From a virus: DNA of 39,171 bases. The stretch is taken from the IMG/VR virus record IMGVR_UViG_3300044911_003700, positions 1 to 39,171 of that record. One strand, written 5' to 3'. A model generated the notes under the pieces. It was not told the origin of the DNA. It made no database searches and worked only from the letters and a program-made list of their open reading frames with translations. The translations under genes and the position numbers were made by a program. Positions 30,154 to 38,017 of the stretch are shown here, piece after piece. Each line of letters opens with the position of its first letter. Positions within the stretch are counted from its first letter, which is position 1.

Positions 30154-30181
30154 CGATCGCACTTAGCTAGGGCGCGATCGC
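30154..30181. repeat. HIP1 inverted repeat
   Basis: GCGATCGC occurs twice within 30 bases (GCGCGATCGC, then GGGCGCGATCGCG) around an 11-base spacer, so a strong hairpin can form. The 30016-30267 stretch holds only this, two terminators and repeated flanks; I see no gene in it. Confidence 0.5.
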
Positions 30182-30228
30182 GAGTATCAAGGTGTATCTA
30201 ACGGTGTTGATTATAGCGGATAAGCAAC

Positions 30229-30246
30229 AAAAAGCCCCTCGGGGGC
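30229..30246 (-). terminator. minus-strand terminator for the XRE repressor gene
   Basis: GCCCC and GGGGC form a 5-bp stem around TCG, with AAAAA on the plus side, which reads as TTTTT after the stem on the minus strand. It lies 22 bases after the stop of the repressor gene. Confidence 0.75.
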
Positions 30247-30267
30247 CAAGCAATACAGCGCGTGGTT

Positions 30268-30486
30268 CTATGGTAGCGGACTGTCTTTGGTGGGATCAAC
30301 GTATTGAATTAGATCCTGGGGAGAACAGTCTAACGCTTGACATAACTTGGCTATCCGATCAAACCAATCGACGCCAGACCGATTATTTTCCCAATTCCTG
30401 ACCGTAGTTTCTGTAACCCCAACAAGATCGGCTAACTCCCTCTGAGTGAGGGTTTTAGCTTTGCGCAGCTCGGCGACCCGTGACAT
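30268..30486 (-). CDS. XRE/Cro-CI family repressor
   Basis: The 72-residue protein carries a textbook helix-turn-helix: ELRKAKTLTQRELADLVGVT, then ETTVRNWENNRSGVDWFDRI and AKLCQALDCSPQDLIQ. It is a single-domain Cro/CI-like protein. I choose the ATG at 30486 because GGAGAG stands six bases before it; a Met five codons upstream is also possible. It is divergent from the 30660 gene; two 16-bp operators lie between them. It could be the lysogeny repressor or a Cro-like partner. Confidence 0.85.
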   Translation of the reverse strand: MSRVAELRKAKTLTQRELADLVGVTETTVRNWENNRSGVDWFDRIAKLCQALDCSPQDLIQYVDPTKDSPLP

Positions 30487-30526
30487 TGGTATCTCTCCCA
30501 TAACGTGATTTATACCAAGACTATAG

Positions 30527-30542
30527 CGTAAATAGCTTTTCG
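30527..30542. promoter_or_regulatory. operator O1 of the XRE repressor (imperfect)
   Basis: CGTAAATAGCTTTTCG is a 16-bp imperfect palindrome (CGTAAA with TTTTCG). It lies just upstream of a TATAGT -10-like box (30520-30525, minus strand), so it would control the repressor gene itself. Confidence 0.6.
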
Positions 30543-30550
30543 TAAGATAG

Positions 30551-30580
30551 TTGACACCGTAAAGTTCTTTACGCTATTAT
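30551..30580 (+). promoter_or_regulatory. plus-strand promoter with operator O2 in its spacer
   Basis: TTGACA (30551) and TATTAT (30575) are 18 bases apart; both are near consensus. The spacer holds a perfect 16-bp palindrome, CGTAAAGTTCTTTACG (30558-30573), of the same length and half-site as O1. Binding there would block RNA polymerase. Confidence 0.8.
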
Positions 30581-30585
30581 TGAGC

Positions 30586-30666
30586 ATGACAAAGCAAGCC
30601 CCGCCCGGGTTGCAGCCCAAGCGGGGAAGTAAAACCACTCACCAAAAAGGTCTGCTGACATGTTAA
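30586..30666 (+). CDS. 26-residue leader peptide candidate
   Basis: An ATG at 30586 opens a short frame (MTKQAPPGLQPKRGSK...) that overlaps the 30660 gene by seven bases. A CCCCGC/GCGGGG hairpin lies within it. It may couple translation to the next gene; it may also be chance. Confidence 0.3.
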   Translation: MTKQAPPGLQPKRGSKTTHQKGLLTC

Positions 30667-30902
30667 CCCAAGTTGTTGAAGCCCGCACCCCTGTTACCGC
30701 CACCCCTGCCCTTGTCAAATTTTTTGCCTCTTTAGTCGGGGAGGTAAACGGTGAGTTTACCTTCACTGTTGAGGTTGTCGAAATTCAGGACAGTTACATG
30801 GGGCTGGAGGACAAGCAGCGGATTGAGACCGTTGTTGAGGAGCAGTTCCCTGGGCTGGCGGTGCTGGAGTTTTGGCAGTGCCGTCAAGATAGCCTGCTGT
30901 AG
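30660..30902 (+). CDS. small protein controlled by the XRE operators
   Basis: The 80-residue product has the outline of an acidic alpha/beta protein: TPALVKFFASLVGEVNGEFT, a strand (FTFTVEVVEIQ) and a helix (DKQRIETVVEEQFPGLAVLE). Family unknown. The strong promoter with operator O2 directly upstream means this is a main early target of the repressor. Confidence 0.7.
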   Translation: MLTQVVEARTPVTATPALVKFFASLVGEVNGEFTFTVEVVEIQDSYMGLEDKQRIETVVEEQFPGLAVLEFWQCRQDSLL

Positions 30903-30962
30903 TTGCGATCGCTGCCGCCCCACAGCGTTAGCGAGGGGGATTTGTCCTTACCAAATTTTGTT

Positions 30963-31094
30963 ATGCCACGTTCCGCTGTTTATCGTTGGTTAATGCGCCG
31001 CCTAGGGCGGTCCCTGGAAGCCCTGGCCCACTGGATTGATAACACTCTAGCTAGCGCCTGCTACTGGCAGGCTAGGGAGCCAGGAGAGGAGTAA
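30963..31094 (+). CDS. 43-residue basic peptide
   Basis: The ATG at 30963 gives MPRSAVYRWLMRRLGRSLEA and a tail ending REPGEE. It is amphipathic and Arg-rich at the start. An upstream TTG (30942) with GAGGGGG is a possible alternate start. It is followed by a strong terminator. Coding status is uncertain. Confidence 0.4.
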   Translation: MPRSAVYRWLMRRLGRSLEALAHWIDNTLASACYWQAREPGEE

Positions 31095-31102
31095 GATCAA
31101 GG

Positions 31103-31132
31103 GGCCTCCGTAGATCGCTACAGAGGTCTTTT
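31103..31132 (+). terminator. rho-independent terminator
   Basis: GGCCTC pairs with GAGGTC (one wobble) and an inner GTAG with CTAC around ATCG, followed by TTTT. A second GGGG/CCC-rich hairpin follows at about 31150-31175. Together these isolate the DinD-like gene downstream. Confidence 0.8.
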
Positions 31133-31230
31133 GAGTGATGCCCTGGGGGAAACCCTGGGGTTTTCCTTTAGGACGGCTGTTGCGGATATGCTTTTGTAGG
31201 GTCTATGTGCAATAAATAATTTACGTTAAG

Positions 31231-32595
31231 ATGGGCTTGATTAGACTCACTATTGATACAGCCATGGATGACATCGTGTCGTTGGAGCAGGCCCGTCAAT
31301 TTGTCTATTGCAAGAGTAGAGACAAGTTAAATTACAAAAGCGTCAAAAGTTTCCACTTGGCTTTGTGGAAAGTCAGCAAGATGCAGGGCATTGAGCCTGA
31401 CATCCTTGAGGGCTTGCGTAGAGTATTGAAATCTCGAAAAATATCGCTACAGTTTCTAGCGAAGATTGTCGAGCAGGCTTTACTCCCAGGGGGCACTCAA
31501 AGGTTTATCCTTCCAGAAAGCCGTGAGCAAGTGCAAGAGCCTGTAAACAGCGCAAGTGAAAGCGGCTTAAAGGTTGTTGACGTAGGCAAAGATAACCCCG
31601 GCGAAAGCTTTGTGGCGCTTGAGGGAACTGACAATGCAACCTTTGCAAGCCCGTTTGACTCTATTCGCCATTTTGATGGAACCCATTTGGACCCCGAGCT
31701 CCAAGAATATTGGCTAGCCAGAGAATTGCAATCATTCCTGGAGTATGGAACTTGGCAAAATTTTGAGGAGTTAATTGACCGAGCGGCCCAAAGCTTTGAA
31801 ACATATAAGGTTCATCATGGGCTTGAACTCTCCCGTAAAGACCATTTTAGTGAACTCACTAAAATGGTCTCCTTAGGGAGTCGTGCGATGCGGGAAATCA
31901 CGGATTACCGACTCTCTCGCCATGCTTGCCATCTAATCGCCCAGTGCGGAGACCCTGAAAAACCAAGAATTGCGGCGGCACAAGCTTATTTCAGCATCCA
32001 GACGCGCCGGGCCGAGTTGATGGATGCAGGGTTGACCAGGATTGAGCGGACTCAGGAGATTAACAAGTTAATCACGGGGCTAGAAGAGAAGGTTAGCAAA
32101 AACTCTGAAGTGGTTGAGGAAGGCATTGAGCAGTTAGCCGATCAGATTGACTCCCTCACAAACACCTTTCTGTCGGCCATGCAAGGATTGAGTCAACGGA
32201 TAAGTGAGATGAAGGACGGGGCTAATGCTGGGCGCGTCAAAGGCTTTACCAGATCTGTCAAGCAGAAAGCCGCAAAATATCTCTATGAGTTTACTAAGCT
32301 AAATTTTCCCAATACACCAGGGTGTGATCTAATAGATCGGACAACGATTGTCAGAGCCGATGGCACCTGGACAGATGCCTGTGATTTTGATCATTGGGAT
32401 ACTGCCACTATCTGCAACAAGGTAATCAACTGTGTCCCCATGAGCAGAGAAACCCATCGCAGGAAAACATACAAAAGAGCTGACGAACTGACTGACGAGG
32501 AAAAATCAGTCATCAAGGAATTTGTAAGTTTCGTTAAAAGACGGGAAGAGCAAGAGCTTTGCGTATCACATCAAATCAAATTGTTTGACGTGTAG
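31231..32595 (+). CDS. DinD-like protein with HNH-like C-terminus
   Basis: The 454-residue protein has a central domain matching DNA-damage-inducible DinD: HFSELTKMVSLGSRAMREIT, DYRLSRHACHLIAQCGDPEK, RIAAAQAYFSIQTRRAEL (about residues 205-275). An N-terminal 100 residues are basic and unassigned; a coiled coil (EEKVSKNSEVVEEGIEQLAD) follows. The C-terminal 120 residues (ACDFDHWDTATICN then NCVPMSRETHRRK) have an HNH-nuclease-like D-H...N...H pattern. I saw no HIP1 octamer in the gene, unlike its neighbours, suggesting recent transfer. A nuclease-type anti-host or defence role is possible; activity is unproven. Confidence 0.7.
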   Translation: MGLIRLTIDTAMDDIVSLEQARQFVYCKSRDKLNYKSVKSFHLALWKVSKMQGIEPDILEGLRRVLKSRKISLQFLAKIVEQALLPGGTQRFILPESREQVQEPVNSASESGLKVVDVGKDNPGESFVALEGTDNATFASPFDSIRHFDGTHLDPELQEYWLARELQSFLEYGTWQNFEELIDRAAQSFETYKVHHGLELSRKDHFSELTKMVSLGSRAMREITDYRLSRHACHLIAQCGDPEKPRIAAAQAYFSIQTRRAELMDAGLTRIERTQEINKLITGLEEKVSKNSEVVEEGIEQLADQIDSLTNTFLSAMQGLSQRISEMKDGANAGRVKGFTRSVKQKAAKYLYEFTKLNFPNTPGCDLIDRTTIVRADGTWTDACDFDHWDTATICNKVINCVPMSRETHRRKTYKRADELTDEEKSVIKEFVSFVKRREEQELCVSHQIKLFDV

Positions 32596-32607
32596 CTTCC
32601 CATGCCT

Positions 32608-33138
32608 CTAAGCGATCGCTTTCCCGCCAGCCACGATCGCCCGTGCATCCACATCAGCGTTATAGCTAGCTAGGGCATCCGCCGCTATTTCAGCCATGGC
32701 CAGATCCAGTCTATCGAGGTAAACCTGGGGCCTAGCTGGCCAAAAGCAACACAGTCCGGGCTCTGCCTCCAGGGCATCCCCACTGGCCACCAGGGCAAGG
32801 TATTGGGCGGTGTCAGGGTCGATGGGGTCAGGGGGTAGGGTAGACAGCAGCCAGTCTGCCACCAGGCGGGCTTTAATTTCCTGGCCATGGCAAAGCCAGC
32901 CGTAGAACACCTCCCGCAGGTCCCGCACCCAGGCGGGGCACCACCACAGCACCTCCCCGGCCTCAAGCATGGCCTCTAGGGCATCGGTAGGGTAGCCAGT
33001 GACCTCCAAGGCGTCAATGTGGGCGGTGACGGTTTCTAGGGTCTCCTGGTCCAGGTCAGTGTCGAACCATAGCTCCCAATCGTCTGCCGCCGTTGCTGAG
33101 GCGGCCTGGGCTTCCATGTAGGCAGTTGCTAAGCTCAT
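32608..33138 (-). CDS. acidic protein of unknown function
   Basis: The 176-residue product is strongly acidic and Trp/Ala-rich (AADDWELWFDTDLDQETLET; WWCPAWVRDLREVFYGWL; EAEPGLCCFWPARPQ). No known domain. It is convergent with the DinD-like gene, 13 bases away, and coupled to the preceding minus-strand gene by ATGA overlap. Accessory or host-takeover function is possible. Confidence 0.65.
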   Translation of the reverse strand: MSLATAYMEAQAASATAADDWELWFDTDLDQETLETVTAHIDALEVTGYPTDALEAMLEAGEVLWWCPAWVRDLREVFYGWLCHGQEIKARLVADWLLSTLPPDPIDPDTAQYLALVASGDALEAEPGLCCFWPARPQVYLDRLDLAMAEIAADALASYNADVDARAIVAGGKAIA

Positions 33139-33494
33139 GGCCTGTCAGTCCTTCCAAAGAAAAAGTTGGCAGTGTCCTGGGCTACCCGATAGGGCGGCCT
33201 GTGGGACTGATCGTCCCGGCGGATCGGGGTGACTCCCATGGTGTTGCAATAGGCATAGATCGCCTTCCGCAGTAATTCTATGTCACGGATGCGCCATAGC
33301 TTCATCGGATGGATACCCAGGGTATCGACGATCAACTTTTGACACCAGCCAGGGTGAACCCCTTGGGACTGCATGAATGCAAAGAAATCTTTGCCTGCCT
33401 CTCTACACTTCTCTGATAGCTCATCGTCAGAGTAACGAGATACAACTTGCTCGATTTGCAACAGGACCGTCAGTATCTTCTGATTTTGGCTCAT
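33135..33494 (-). CDS. unknown protein with possible DNA-binding C-terminus
   Basis: The 119-residue product is helical and basic: TVLLQIEQVVSRYSDDELSE, GWCQKLIVDTLGIHPMKLWR, ELLRKAIYAYCNTMGVTPIR. The LGIHPMKLWRIRDIELLRKA part could be a helix-turn-helix. It heads a two-gene minus-strand unit divergent from the 33600 gene. Not recognised. Confidence 0.6.
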   Translation of the reverse strand: MSQNQKILTVLLQIEQVVSRYSDDELSEKCREAGKDFFAFMQSQGVHPGWCQKLIVDTLGIHPMKLWRIRDIELLRKAIYAYCNTMGVTPIRRDDQSHRPPYRVAQDTANFFFGRTDRP

Positions 33495-33599
33495 AATATT
33501 TGTGCCTCATTTGTTAGCGAGATTAACAATCGGGGTAGCCGTTCCATCGTTTGTTGGCGCAAACGGTGGAGCGCATTTACATTATACCCCATCCTCCCC

Positions 33600-33854
33600 A
33601 TGCCCCTAGCCGATCGCACCTCCTACCGCAACGCCCTACAAGCGCTCAGGGCTATCAAAGATACCACTGGCAATACGCCCCAGGTGAAAGCCATAGCGGC
33701 CTTCCTGCTAGAGGCGGCCAATGCTGAGTATCCAGGCGGCTACGTGGGCGACCCGAGCGACCCACGGGACAGGGCGGTGGTAGAGGCCCAGCGCGACTAC
33801 TGGCAACGGTTTATGGCGGGTGAGGACGTAGAGGAAAATTATTACGACCTGTAG
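33600..33854 (+). CDS. small protein of unknown function
   Basis: I start at the ATG at 33600 (84 residues); a longer upstream frame would cross the divergent promoter region. A TTGGCG ... TACATT pair (18-base spacer) stands 20 bases before it. The product has ALQALRAIKDTTGNTPQVKA and an acidic end (AGEDVEENYYDL). No Shine-Dalgarno seen, so a short or leaderless transcript is possible. Confidence 0.6.
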   Translation: MPLADRTSYRNALQALRAIKDTTGNTPQVKAIAAFLLEAANAEYPGGYVGDPSDPRDRAVVEAQRDYWQRFMAGEDVEENYYDL

Positions 33855-33860
33855 CCAAAA

Positions 33861-33884
33861 CAAAACCCCCGGCAAGGGCCAGGG
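33861..33884 (-). terminator. minus-strand terminator, duplicated unit
   Basis: CCCCCGGC and GCCAGGGG form a stem with one mismatch; AAAA on the plus side gives TTTT on the minus strand. A near-identical unit at 33921-33943 covers the end of the next gene, so the terminator is duplicated. Confidence 0.65.
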
Positions 33885-33915
33885 GTGAGGGTGAAAAGCG
33901 GTAGGGTTAGATGCC

Positions 33916-34149
33916 TTACAAAACCCCCGGCGAGGGCCAGGCACAAACAGCGGCAAGGGCTTCCATGTCAATATCGGCCACCTTGATGAATTCCGCCCCC
34001 TCAAGGGCGTCCATGGCTTCATCAGGCAGGAGCGTCCCCTCCTGCATGCAGTGAAGGAAGCCTTGGTCATCGACCTTAAAAATGTTGCCGATTCCCAGGG
34101 TGCCGTCATCAGACGGCTTTGTTACCAGACACCAAACGTTTTTATCCAT
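33916..34149 (-). CDS. small protein of unknown function
   Basis: The 77-residue product (start ATG at 34149) begins MDKNVWCLVTKPSDDGTLGI and continues GNIFKVDDQGFLHCMQEGTL with an acidic helix (DEAMDALEGAEFIKVADIDM). It looks like a small beta-alpha protein. Its last codons lie inside the duplicated terminator-like repeat, so the C-terminus was probably reshaped by that duplication. Confidence 0.65.
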   Translation of the reverse strand: MDKNVWCLVTKPSDDGTLGIGNIFKVDDQGFLHCMQEGTLLPDEAMDALEGAEFIKVADIDMEALAAVCAWPSPGVL

Positions 34150-34216
34150 CGTCTTTTCCCAAGGTAATTTACAAAAGCACCCCAGCAGCCACGGGGCCGC
34201 CAGGGTGCAGACTGGG

Positions 34217-34375
34217 CTAGATGTTACCCTTCGCCTTTTCTGTGGCAGCCAAGGCCAGTATCGCCGCCCCAGTGGCGGCATAAAGGAACGCTTGCTCCAC
34301 GGTGCCGGGCACCTGGGAGGGCGGCGGGCTAGGGTTGTCAGCGGGCTGGGCGGTAGTGCTATTAGTCATTGACAT
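34217..34375 (-). CDS. 52-residue single-span membrane protein
   Basis: The ATG at 34375 (or two codons later) has AGGAG ten bases upstream. A Pro/Ser-rich N-terminus (DNPSPPPSQVPG) precedes a membrane helix (AFLYAATGAAILALAAT) and a short basic end. It overlaps the upstream 47-residue gene by 14 bases. Possible holin-like or signalling peptide. Confidence 0.55.
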   Translation of the reverse strand: MSMTNSTTAQPADNPSPPPSQVPGTVEQAFLYAATGAAILALAATEKAKGNI

Positions 34376-34505
34376 TGATATTTAGCTCCTGCTTAAGGTT
34401 TTCCAGTGCAACCCGTGCGCGGCGCAGGGTTTCCAATGTTTGCTGAGCCTTAAGCACCGCCGCCCGTGCGGCTTGCTCATTGGCTTGTTTTTCTTCTTCA
34501 GTCAC
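34362..34505 (-). CDS. 47-residue coiled-coil protein
   Basis: A GTG at 34505 with GGAGG six bases upstream opens a frame of Lys/Glu/Ala/Arg-rich helix (EKQANEQAARAAVLKAQQTL, then ETLRRARVALENLKQELN). A coiled coil is certain from composition. Function unknown; it is coupled to the membrane peptide gene downstream. Confidence 0.6.
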   Translation of the reverse strand: MTEEEKQANEQAARAAVLKAQQTLETLRRARVALENLKQELNINVND

Positions 34506-34553
34506 GCTTATCCTCCGTAAAAGTGGTCTTTTGAGTGATTTGAGTGACGCAAA

Positions 34554-34766
34554 CTAACCCGCTTGGCGCAAATCTTCCATAAGCCGAGCAGTCCCCTGTG
34601 CATCTAGGGCGCGGACAATTCGCACTACATCCGTCTCAGCCAAGGGATCGGGCGCATCCAGCGCCCCGGTTTCCCGGCACGCTTGGTTCCAGGCTTCGAG
34701 CACACCTAAATCCTTGTCCGCAATCAGCGCCTTAGCCCGACGCTCGATTTCTTGCTGATCAACCAT
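34554..34766 (-). CDS. small acidic helical protein
   Basis: The 70-residue product has AGGAG before its ATG and reads VDQQEIERRAKALIADKDLG, then a helix (VVRIVRALDAQGTARLMED). It starts a minus-strand unit of small genes. Its promoter (TTGCAT...TAGAGT) overlaps a perfect 17-bp palindrome. Unknown function. Confidence 0.65.
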   Translation of the reverse strand: MVDQQEIERRAKALIADKDLGVLEAWNQACRETGALDAPDPLAETDVVRIVRALDAQGTARLMEDLRQAG

Positions 34767-34814
34767 AGCTATTTCTCCTAAGTAACTACTCGCAACTATT
34801 GCCGCTGCATATTT

Positions 34815-34844
34815 ACTCTACCATGGCATATTTGCAATATGCAA
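34815..34844 (-). promoter_or_regulatory. minus-strand promoter with 17-bp palindrome
   Basis: TTGCAT (34839-34844, complement) and TAGAGT (34815-34820) are 18 bases apart. GCATATTTGCAATATGC (34826-34842) is a perfect palindrome with a three-base centre, and almost the same site occurs at 19926-19942. Confidence 0.6.
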
Positions 34845-34853
34845 TAACTCAGA

Positions 34854-34870
34854 GGGAGAACCGCTAAAAT
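34854..34870 (+). promoter_or_regulatory. candidate phage promoter motif for the portal module
   Basis: GGGAGAACCGCTAAAAT matches the motif at 17032 in its GGGAGAA and CTAAAAT parts. It lies 22 bases before the portal start codon. Confidence 0.5.
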
Positions 34871-34891
34871 TAGCCTAGAAATAGGCTACCC

Positions 34892-36418
34892 ATGGACCTC
34901 ACCCGCCTCCACCGCCACCTAGAGACCTCCCCTGACCTGGATTTGCCCCTATCCCAGGCACGGGAGCTAGCCAAACGCGCCAATGGCCGTGGCTGGGACG
35001 ATGGCATCGACAAGAAGCCTGGCCGCCGTTATCGCACCACTCCCAATATCTGGAGCACCTTCGAGGGACGCGGCCAACCCCGTCAGGGCTTCCTTAGCCC
35101 CGAGGTGATGCGGATGGTTTATATGCGTTCCGAAGTTGTCCGCGCCTGTGTCGATACCTTGGTGGAGCTAGTCTGCGGCTGTGACTGGACAATCCGCCCC
35201 GTTGACGAAGAGAAAAGCCGGTGGTTGCGCGATCGCAGACCAGATGACTACAAAACCCTCAAAAAGCGCATCCGCTGGCTAGAGAGATTTTTTACCCACC
35301 CGGCCAACCATTACAACCTGGACCAGTTCCACCGGTTAATACTGCGGGACTTACTAATCTACGACGCGGCGGCCTACGAGATCGTGACTGCTGAGGTAAA
35401 TGGCCACCGCCTGCCGCTGGAGTTAGGCGCGATCGCGGGCGATACGGTGGAGATCGACTGTGATGATACCGGTATCCCGCTGGCTTATTGGCAAAGCTAT
35501 AACGTTAAGACCCATGTCCGCTTTGAGCCGGAGGAGCTGGCTTACATCCGACTCAACCCGGTGTCCTGGAGTCCCTACGGCATCTCTCCGATTGAGACCG
35601 CCTACGTCAGCATCGCTAGCGACCTGAACGCTAACCGGTACAATGCCAGCTTCTTTGAAAAGAACGGCATCCCCCCGGCATTGCTGGCGGTGATGGGATT
35701 GTCATCGGCTGAGTTCCGTAGCCTCATGTCCCAGATGCGGCAAACCAGTCAGGACAACCCGTGGAATATCCACGCTTTTCGGGCCGCCCGGGACGCTGAG
35801 GGTAAAAGCCAGCAGGTATTTGATCTAGTGCCATTGTCATCAATATCTAACCGGGAGATGCAGTTTACTGAATTGCTGACCCATGTGGTGCGACGGATTA
35901 CGATGCTGTATCGCATCTCAGCTAGCCAGATCGGCTTTACCGACGAGGTAACTGGCGGCATTGGTTCTGGGGTAGCTGAAACCCAGGTGGACTTGATGGA
36001 GTCCAAGGGCGTAGCGCCATTGTTGCGCAGCCTTTCCTCTATCCATACTGAACAGGTGATCCATGGCGTTTGTGGGTGGGAGGATTTAGAGTTTGCCTTC
36101 ACCCAATCCCAAACGCCGGCGGAGCAGCAAGAATACCAGCGTGATGCCGGTGAAGTCACCATGGGCGCGATGACGATCAATGAGCTCCGCTCTAAATGGG
36201 GTGGCCGTGATGCCGTCGAGTGGGGTGACTCACCCCTCCAGCCGCCGCCCATGTGGGCACAGGAGAAGCAACAATCCCAGCAAATGCTAGCCCAGGCCCA
36301 AGGCATGATGGCCCCACCACCGCCCGGGCAGGAAGACCCTAACCAACAACCACCGGAAAACCCTAACCAGCCCGAGCTAGAGAAAAGCGCCAGGAGGCTA
36401 GTGATCCGATGGAATTAG
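34892..36418 (+). CDS. portal protein
   Basis: The 508-residue protein matches phage portal proteins: FLSPEVMRMVYMRSEVVRAC near 70, LYDAAAYEIVTAE-type stem region, EELAYIRLNPVSWSPYGISP leading to PIETAYVSIASDLNANRY near 230, and a crown region (QTPAEQQEYQRDAGEVTMGA). The portal is the dodecameric ring through which DNA enters and leaves the head; it works with the terminase encoded at 24-27 kb, unusually on the opposite strand. The C-terminal Pro/Gln-rich tail (PPPPGQEDPNQQPPENPNQP) is probably disordered. It overlaps the next gene by ten bases. Confidence 0.9.
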   Translation: MDLTRLHRHLETSPDLDLPLSQARELAKRANGRGWDDGIDKKPGRRYRTTPNIWSTFEGRGQPRQGFLSPEVMRMVYMRSEVVRACVDTLVELVCGCDWTIRPVDEEKSRWLRDRRPDDYKTLKKRIRWLERFFTHPANHYNLDQFHRLILRDLLIYDAAAYEIVTAEVNGHRLPLELGAIAGDTVEIDCDDTGIPLAYWQSYNVKTHVRFEPEELAYIRLNPVSWSPYGISPIETAYVSIASDLNANRYNASFFEKNGIPPALLAVMGLSSAEFRSLMSQMRQTSQDNPWNIHAFRAARDAEGKSQQVFDLVPLSSISNREMQFTELLTHVVRRITMLYRISASQIGFTDEVTGGIGSGVAETQVDLMESKGVAPLLRSLSSIHTEQVIHGVCGWEDLEFAFTQSQTPAEQQEYQRDAGEVTMGAMTINELRSKWGGRDAVEWGDSPLQPPPMWAQEKQQSQQMLAQAQGMMAPPPPGQEDPNQQPPENPNQPELEKSARRLVIRWN

Positions 36419-37908
36419 AATTTATCGGTGATTGGCAACCCTCTGACGCCCACGCGATCGCGGCTACGCTGCGTAAATCCTTAGGTGTTGACGCCGGCGG
36501 TGGTGCTGAGATAACGGTGCAGCAGTTGGACGATAACCCGATCCAACAAATGCTTAGCCAACGGCAAAAGCGATTGCTGGACCTGCTGCGGGAGGCGGGT
36601 AGTAAAACCTTCAGTGAAGCGCCCCTGGCCAAGGCACTATGGACCGATGACCATACCTGCACCCCTGGTTGCCGCCATGATTGGCTAGAAGACTATAGCC
36701 TAGGTTCCTTGACCAAGGCGGTGAACCGTGGGGCACTCAAGCGCGATGCCCAGGGACGCGCCTATGTGTTTAATGCCAATAACCGCTGGCAGCGCTACAA
36801 TGCCACGCCGCCCCCGCCTGGTGACTATCGTTTCCCCCTAGGCGATGGTGACTATGGCCGGGGTGTTTATCTTCCTATCCTGGATACGCCCCAAGGCTAC
36901 GCCAAGCTACGGGTGCGGCTCAACCTATCACCCGCCCAACTCATCAGCGACGATGAGTTTTACGCCATCGAGGATAACTTCGCCATGGACCTGACCACCA
37001 CCCTCGATCTCCAGGGCGTTCGGGGTGTGGTGCAGACCGAAGGCGATCGCGTGTCGCTGTTATTTCTACGCTCCCCCGCCGACATCGAGGTGCTCGGGCT
37101 GATTGCCGATTCCGGCATCGTTCCCTCCGGGCCAGACTTTAGCTACCGTCTATCCTCCTTTGTCGCCAATGACGATCATTGGACGCTGGACCTCGAGCTA
37201 TCCCCTGCTGGCGATCCACCCTCCCCCCAGGCGCTTACCAAGGCGGCTAAGGTTACCCTATTTCCTGATACGCCCCTAGCAACCGCCACCACCAGCCGTG
37301 CCCGTGGGTTGCTTAGCCGTCGCCTGCTGCGCGATGCCTGCGATCGCTGTCGTGCGGATGGGCTACCGCTAGACAGTTGCACCATTCAACTGATTGATAG
37401 CGCCCCCGACTGGCTACCCCGCCATTGCAAAGCCTTTTGTCACCCCTCCACCGGCGTTATCTACCTGGTAGACCACGACCCCGCCGATGCCTTAATGGAC
37501 CGGCTATTGATGCTCAGCCGCCAACTAGAGGACGCGGCTAGCGATGGCATTATCACCTACGCCCAGGCGATGGATACCCTCCAGTCCGGGCTAAAGCTGA
37601 CCAGTCAATGCTGGCTAGAGTGTCTGCTACGGCGGTTTATCGGTGCCTGCGCGATCGCTAGCCGCCATGACCTATCAACCAGCGCTGACTATGGCCCCTG
37701 GCAGGACTACCTATCGCTGCAATCCGCCCGCGGTATTCAGTACTGGGGCGATCGCGCTGCGATCGTTCGGTGCATGGCCGAAGATTATCGCTGTTGCTTT
37801 GAACCAACGGGACTACCTAACGAGGTGACGATGCTCTGGGATATGGTGACGCCTGCGATCGCCAGGATGGCACAACAACGATTGATGGAGGTGTTGAGTA
37901 ATGCCTAA
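36409..37908 (+). CDS. unknown head-region protein downstream of portal
   Basis: The 499-residue product begins MELEFIGDWQPSDAHAIAAT and has several beta-rich segments (DYRFPLGDGDYGRGVYLPIL; DDHWTLDLELSPAGD). Cys/His-containing stretches (DDHTCTPGCRHDWLEDY; LPRHCKAFCHPSTGVIYLVD) could bind metal. Its position after the portal is that of head-morphogenesis, protease or scaffold genes, but no serine protease or Mu gpF motif is visible. A multi-domain fold is likely; function is unknown. Confidence 0.75.
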   Translation: MELEFIGDWQPSDAHAIAATLRKSLGVDAGGGAEITVQQLDDNPIQQMLSQRQKRLLDLLREAGSKTFSEAPLAKALWTDDHTCTPGCRHDWLEDYSLGSLTKAVNRGALKRDAQGRAYVFNANNRWQRYNATPPPPGDYRFPLGDGDYGRGVYLPILDTPQGYAKLRVRLNLSPAQLISDDEFYAIEDNFAMDLTTTLDLQGVRGVVQTEGDRVSLLFLRSPADIEVLGLIADSGIVPSGPDFSYRLSSFVANDDHWTLDLELSPAGDPPSPQALTKAAKVTLFPDTPLATATTSRARGLLSRRLLRDACDRCRADGLPLDSCTIQLIDSAPDWLPRHCKAFCHPSTGVIYLVDHDPADALMDRLLMLSRQLEDAASDGIITYAQAMDTLQSGLKLTSQCWLECLLRRFIGACAIASRHDLSTSADYGPWQDYLSLQSARGIQYWGDRAAIVRCMAEDYRCCFEPTGLPNEVTMLWDMVTPAIARMAQQRLMEVLSNA

Positions 37909-38017
37909 CTGCTCTCCCCGCAACTATTCAACGCCGCAAAGCCCCTGTGTAATGGCGGTTGTGGGCCTGGGTAGCTGTGATTGGACTAAATTTGGACTAA
38001 ATGGAGGGCTGAAGTAG
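37901..38017 (+). CDS. 38-residue Cys-containing protein coupled to both neighbours
   Basis: The ATG at 37901 lies within the end of the previous gene (8-base overlap) and the TAG overlaps the next GTG by one base. The product starts MPNCSPRNYSTPQSPCVMAV. Tight coupling on both sides suggests a real gene. Unknown function; it may be a fibre-linked small protein. Confidence 0.5.
   Translation: MPNCSPRNYSTPQSPCVMAVVGLGSCDWTKFGLNGGLK

Noticed and set aside
31141-31175. second strong terminator after 31132
   Set aside because: The CCCTGGGG copies are direct repeats and give only a tight, poor hairpin, so it is mentioned but not listed separately.
33447-33599. upstream extension of the 33600 gene
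   Set aside because: It crosses the divergent promoter region and reads through the start of the opposite gene.
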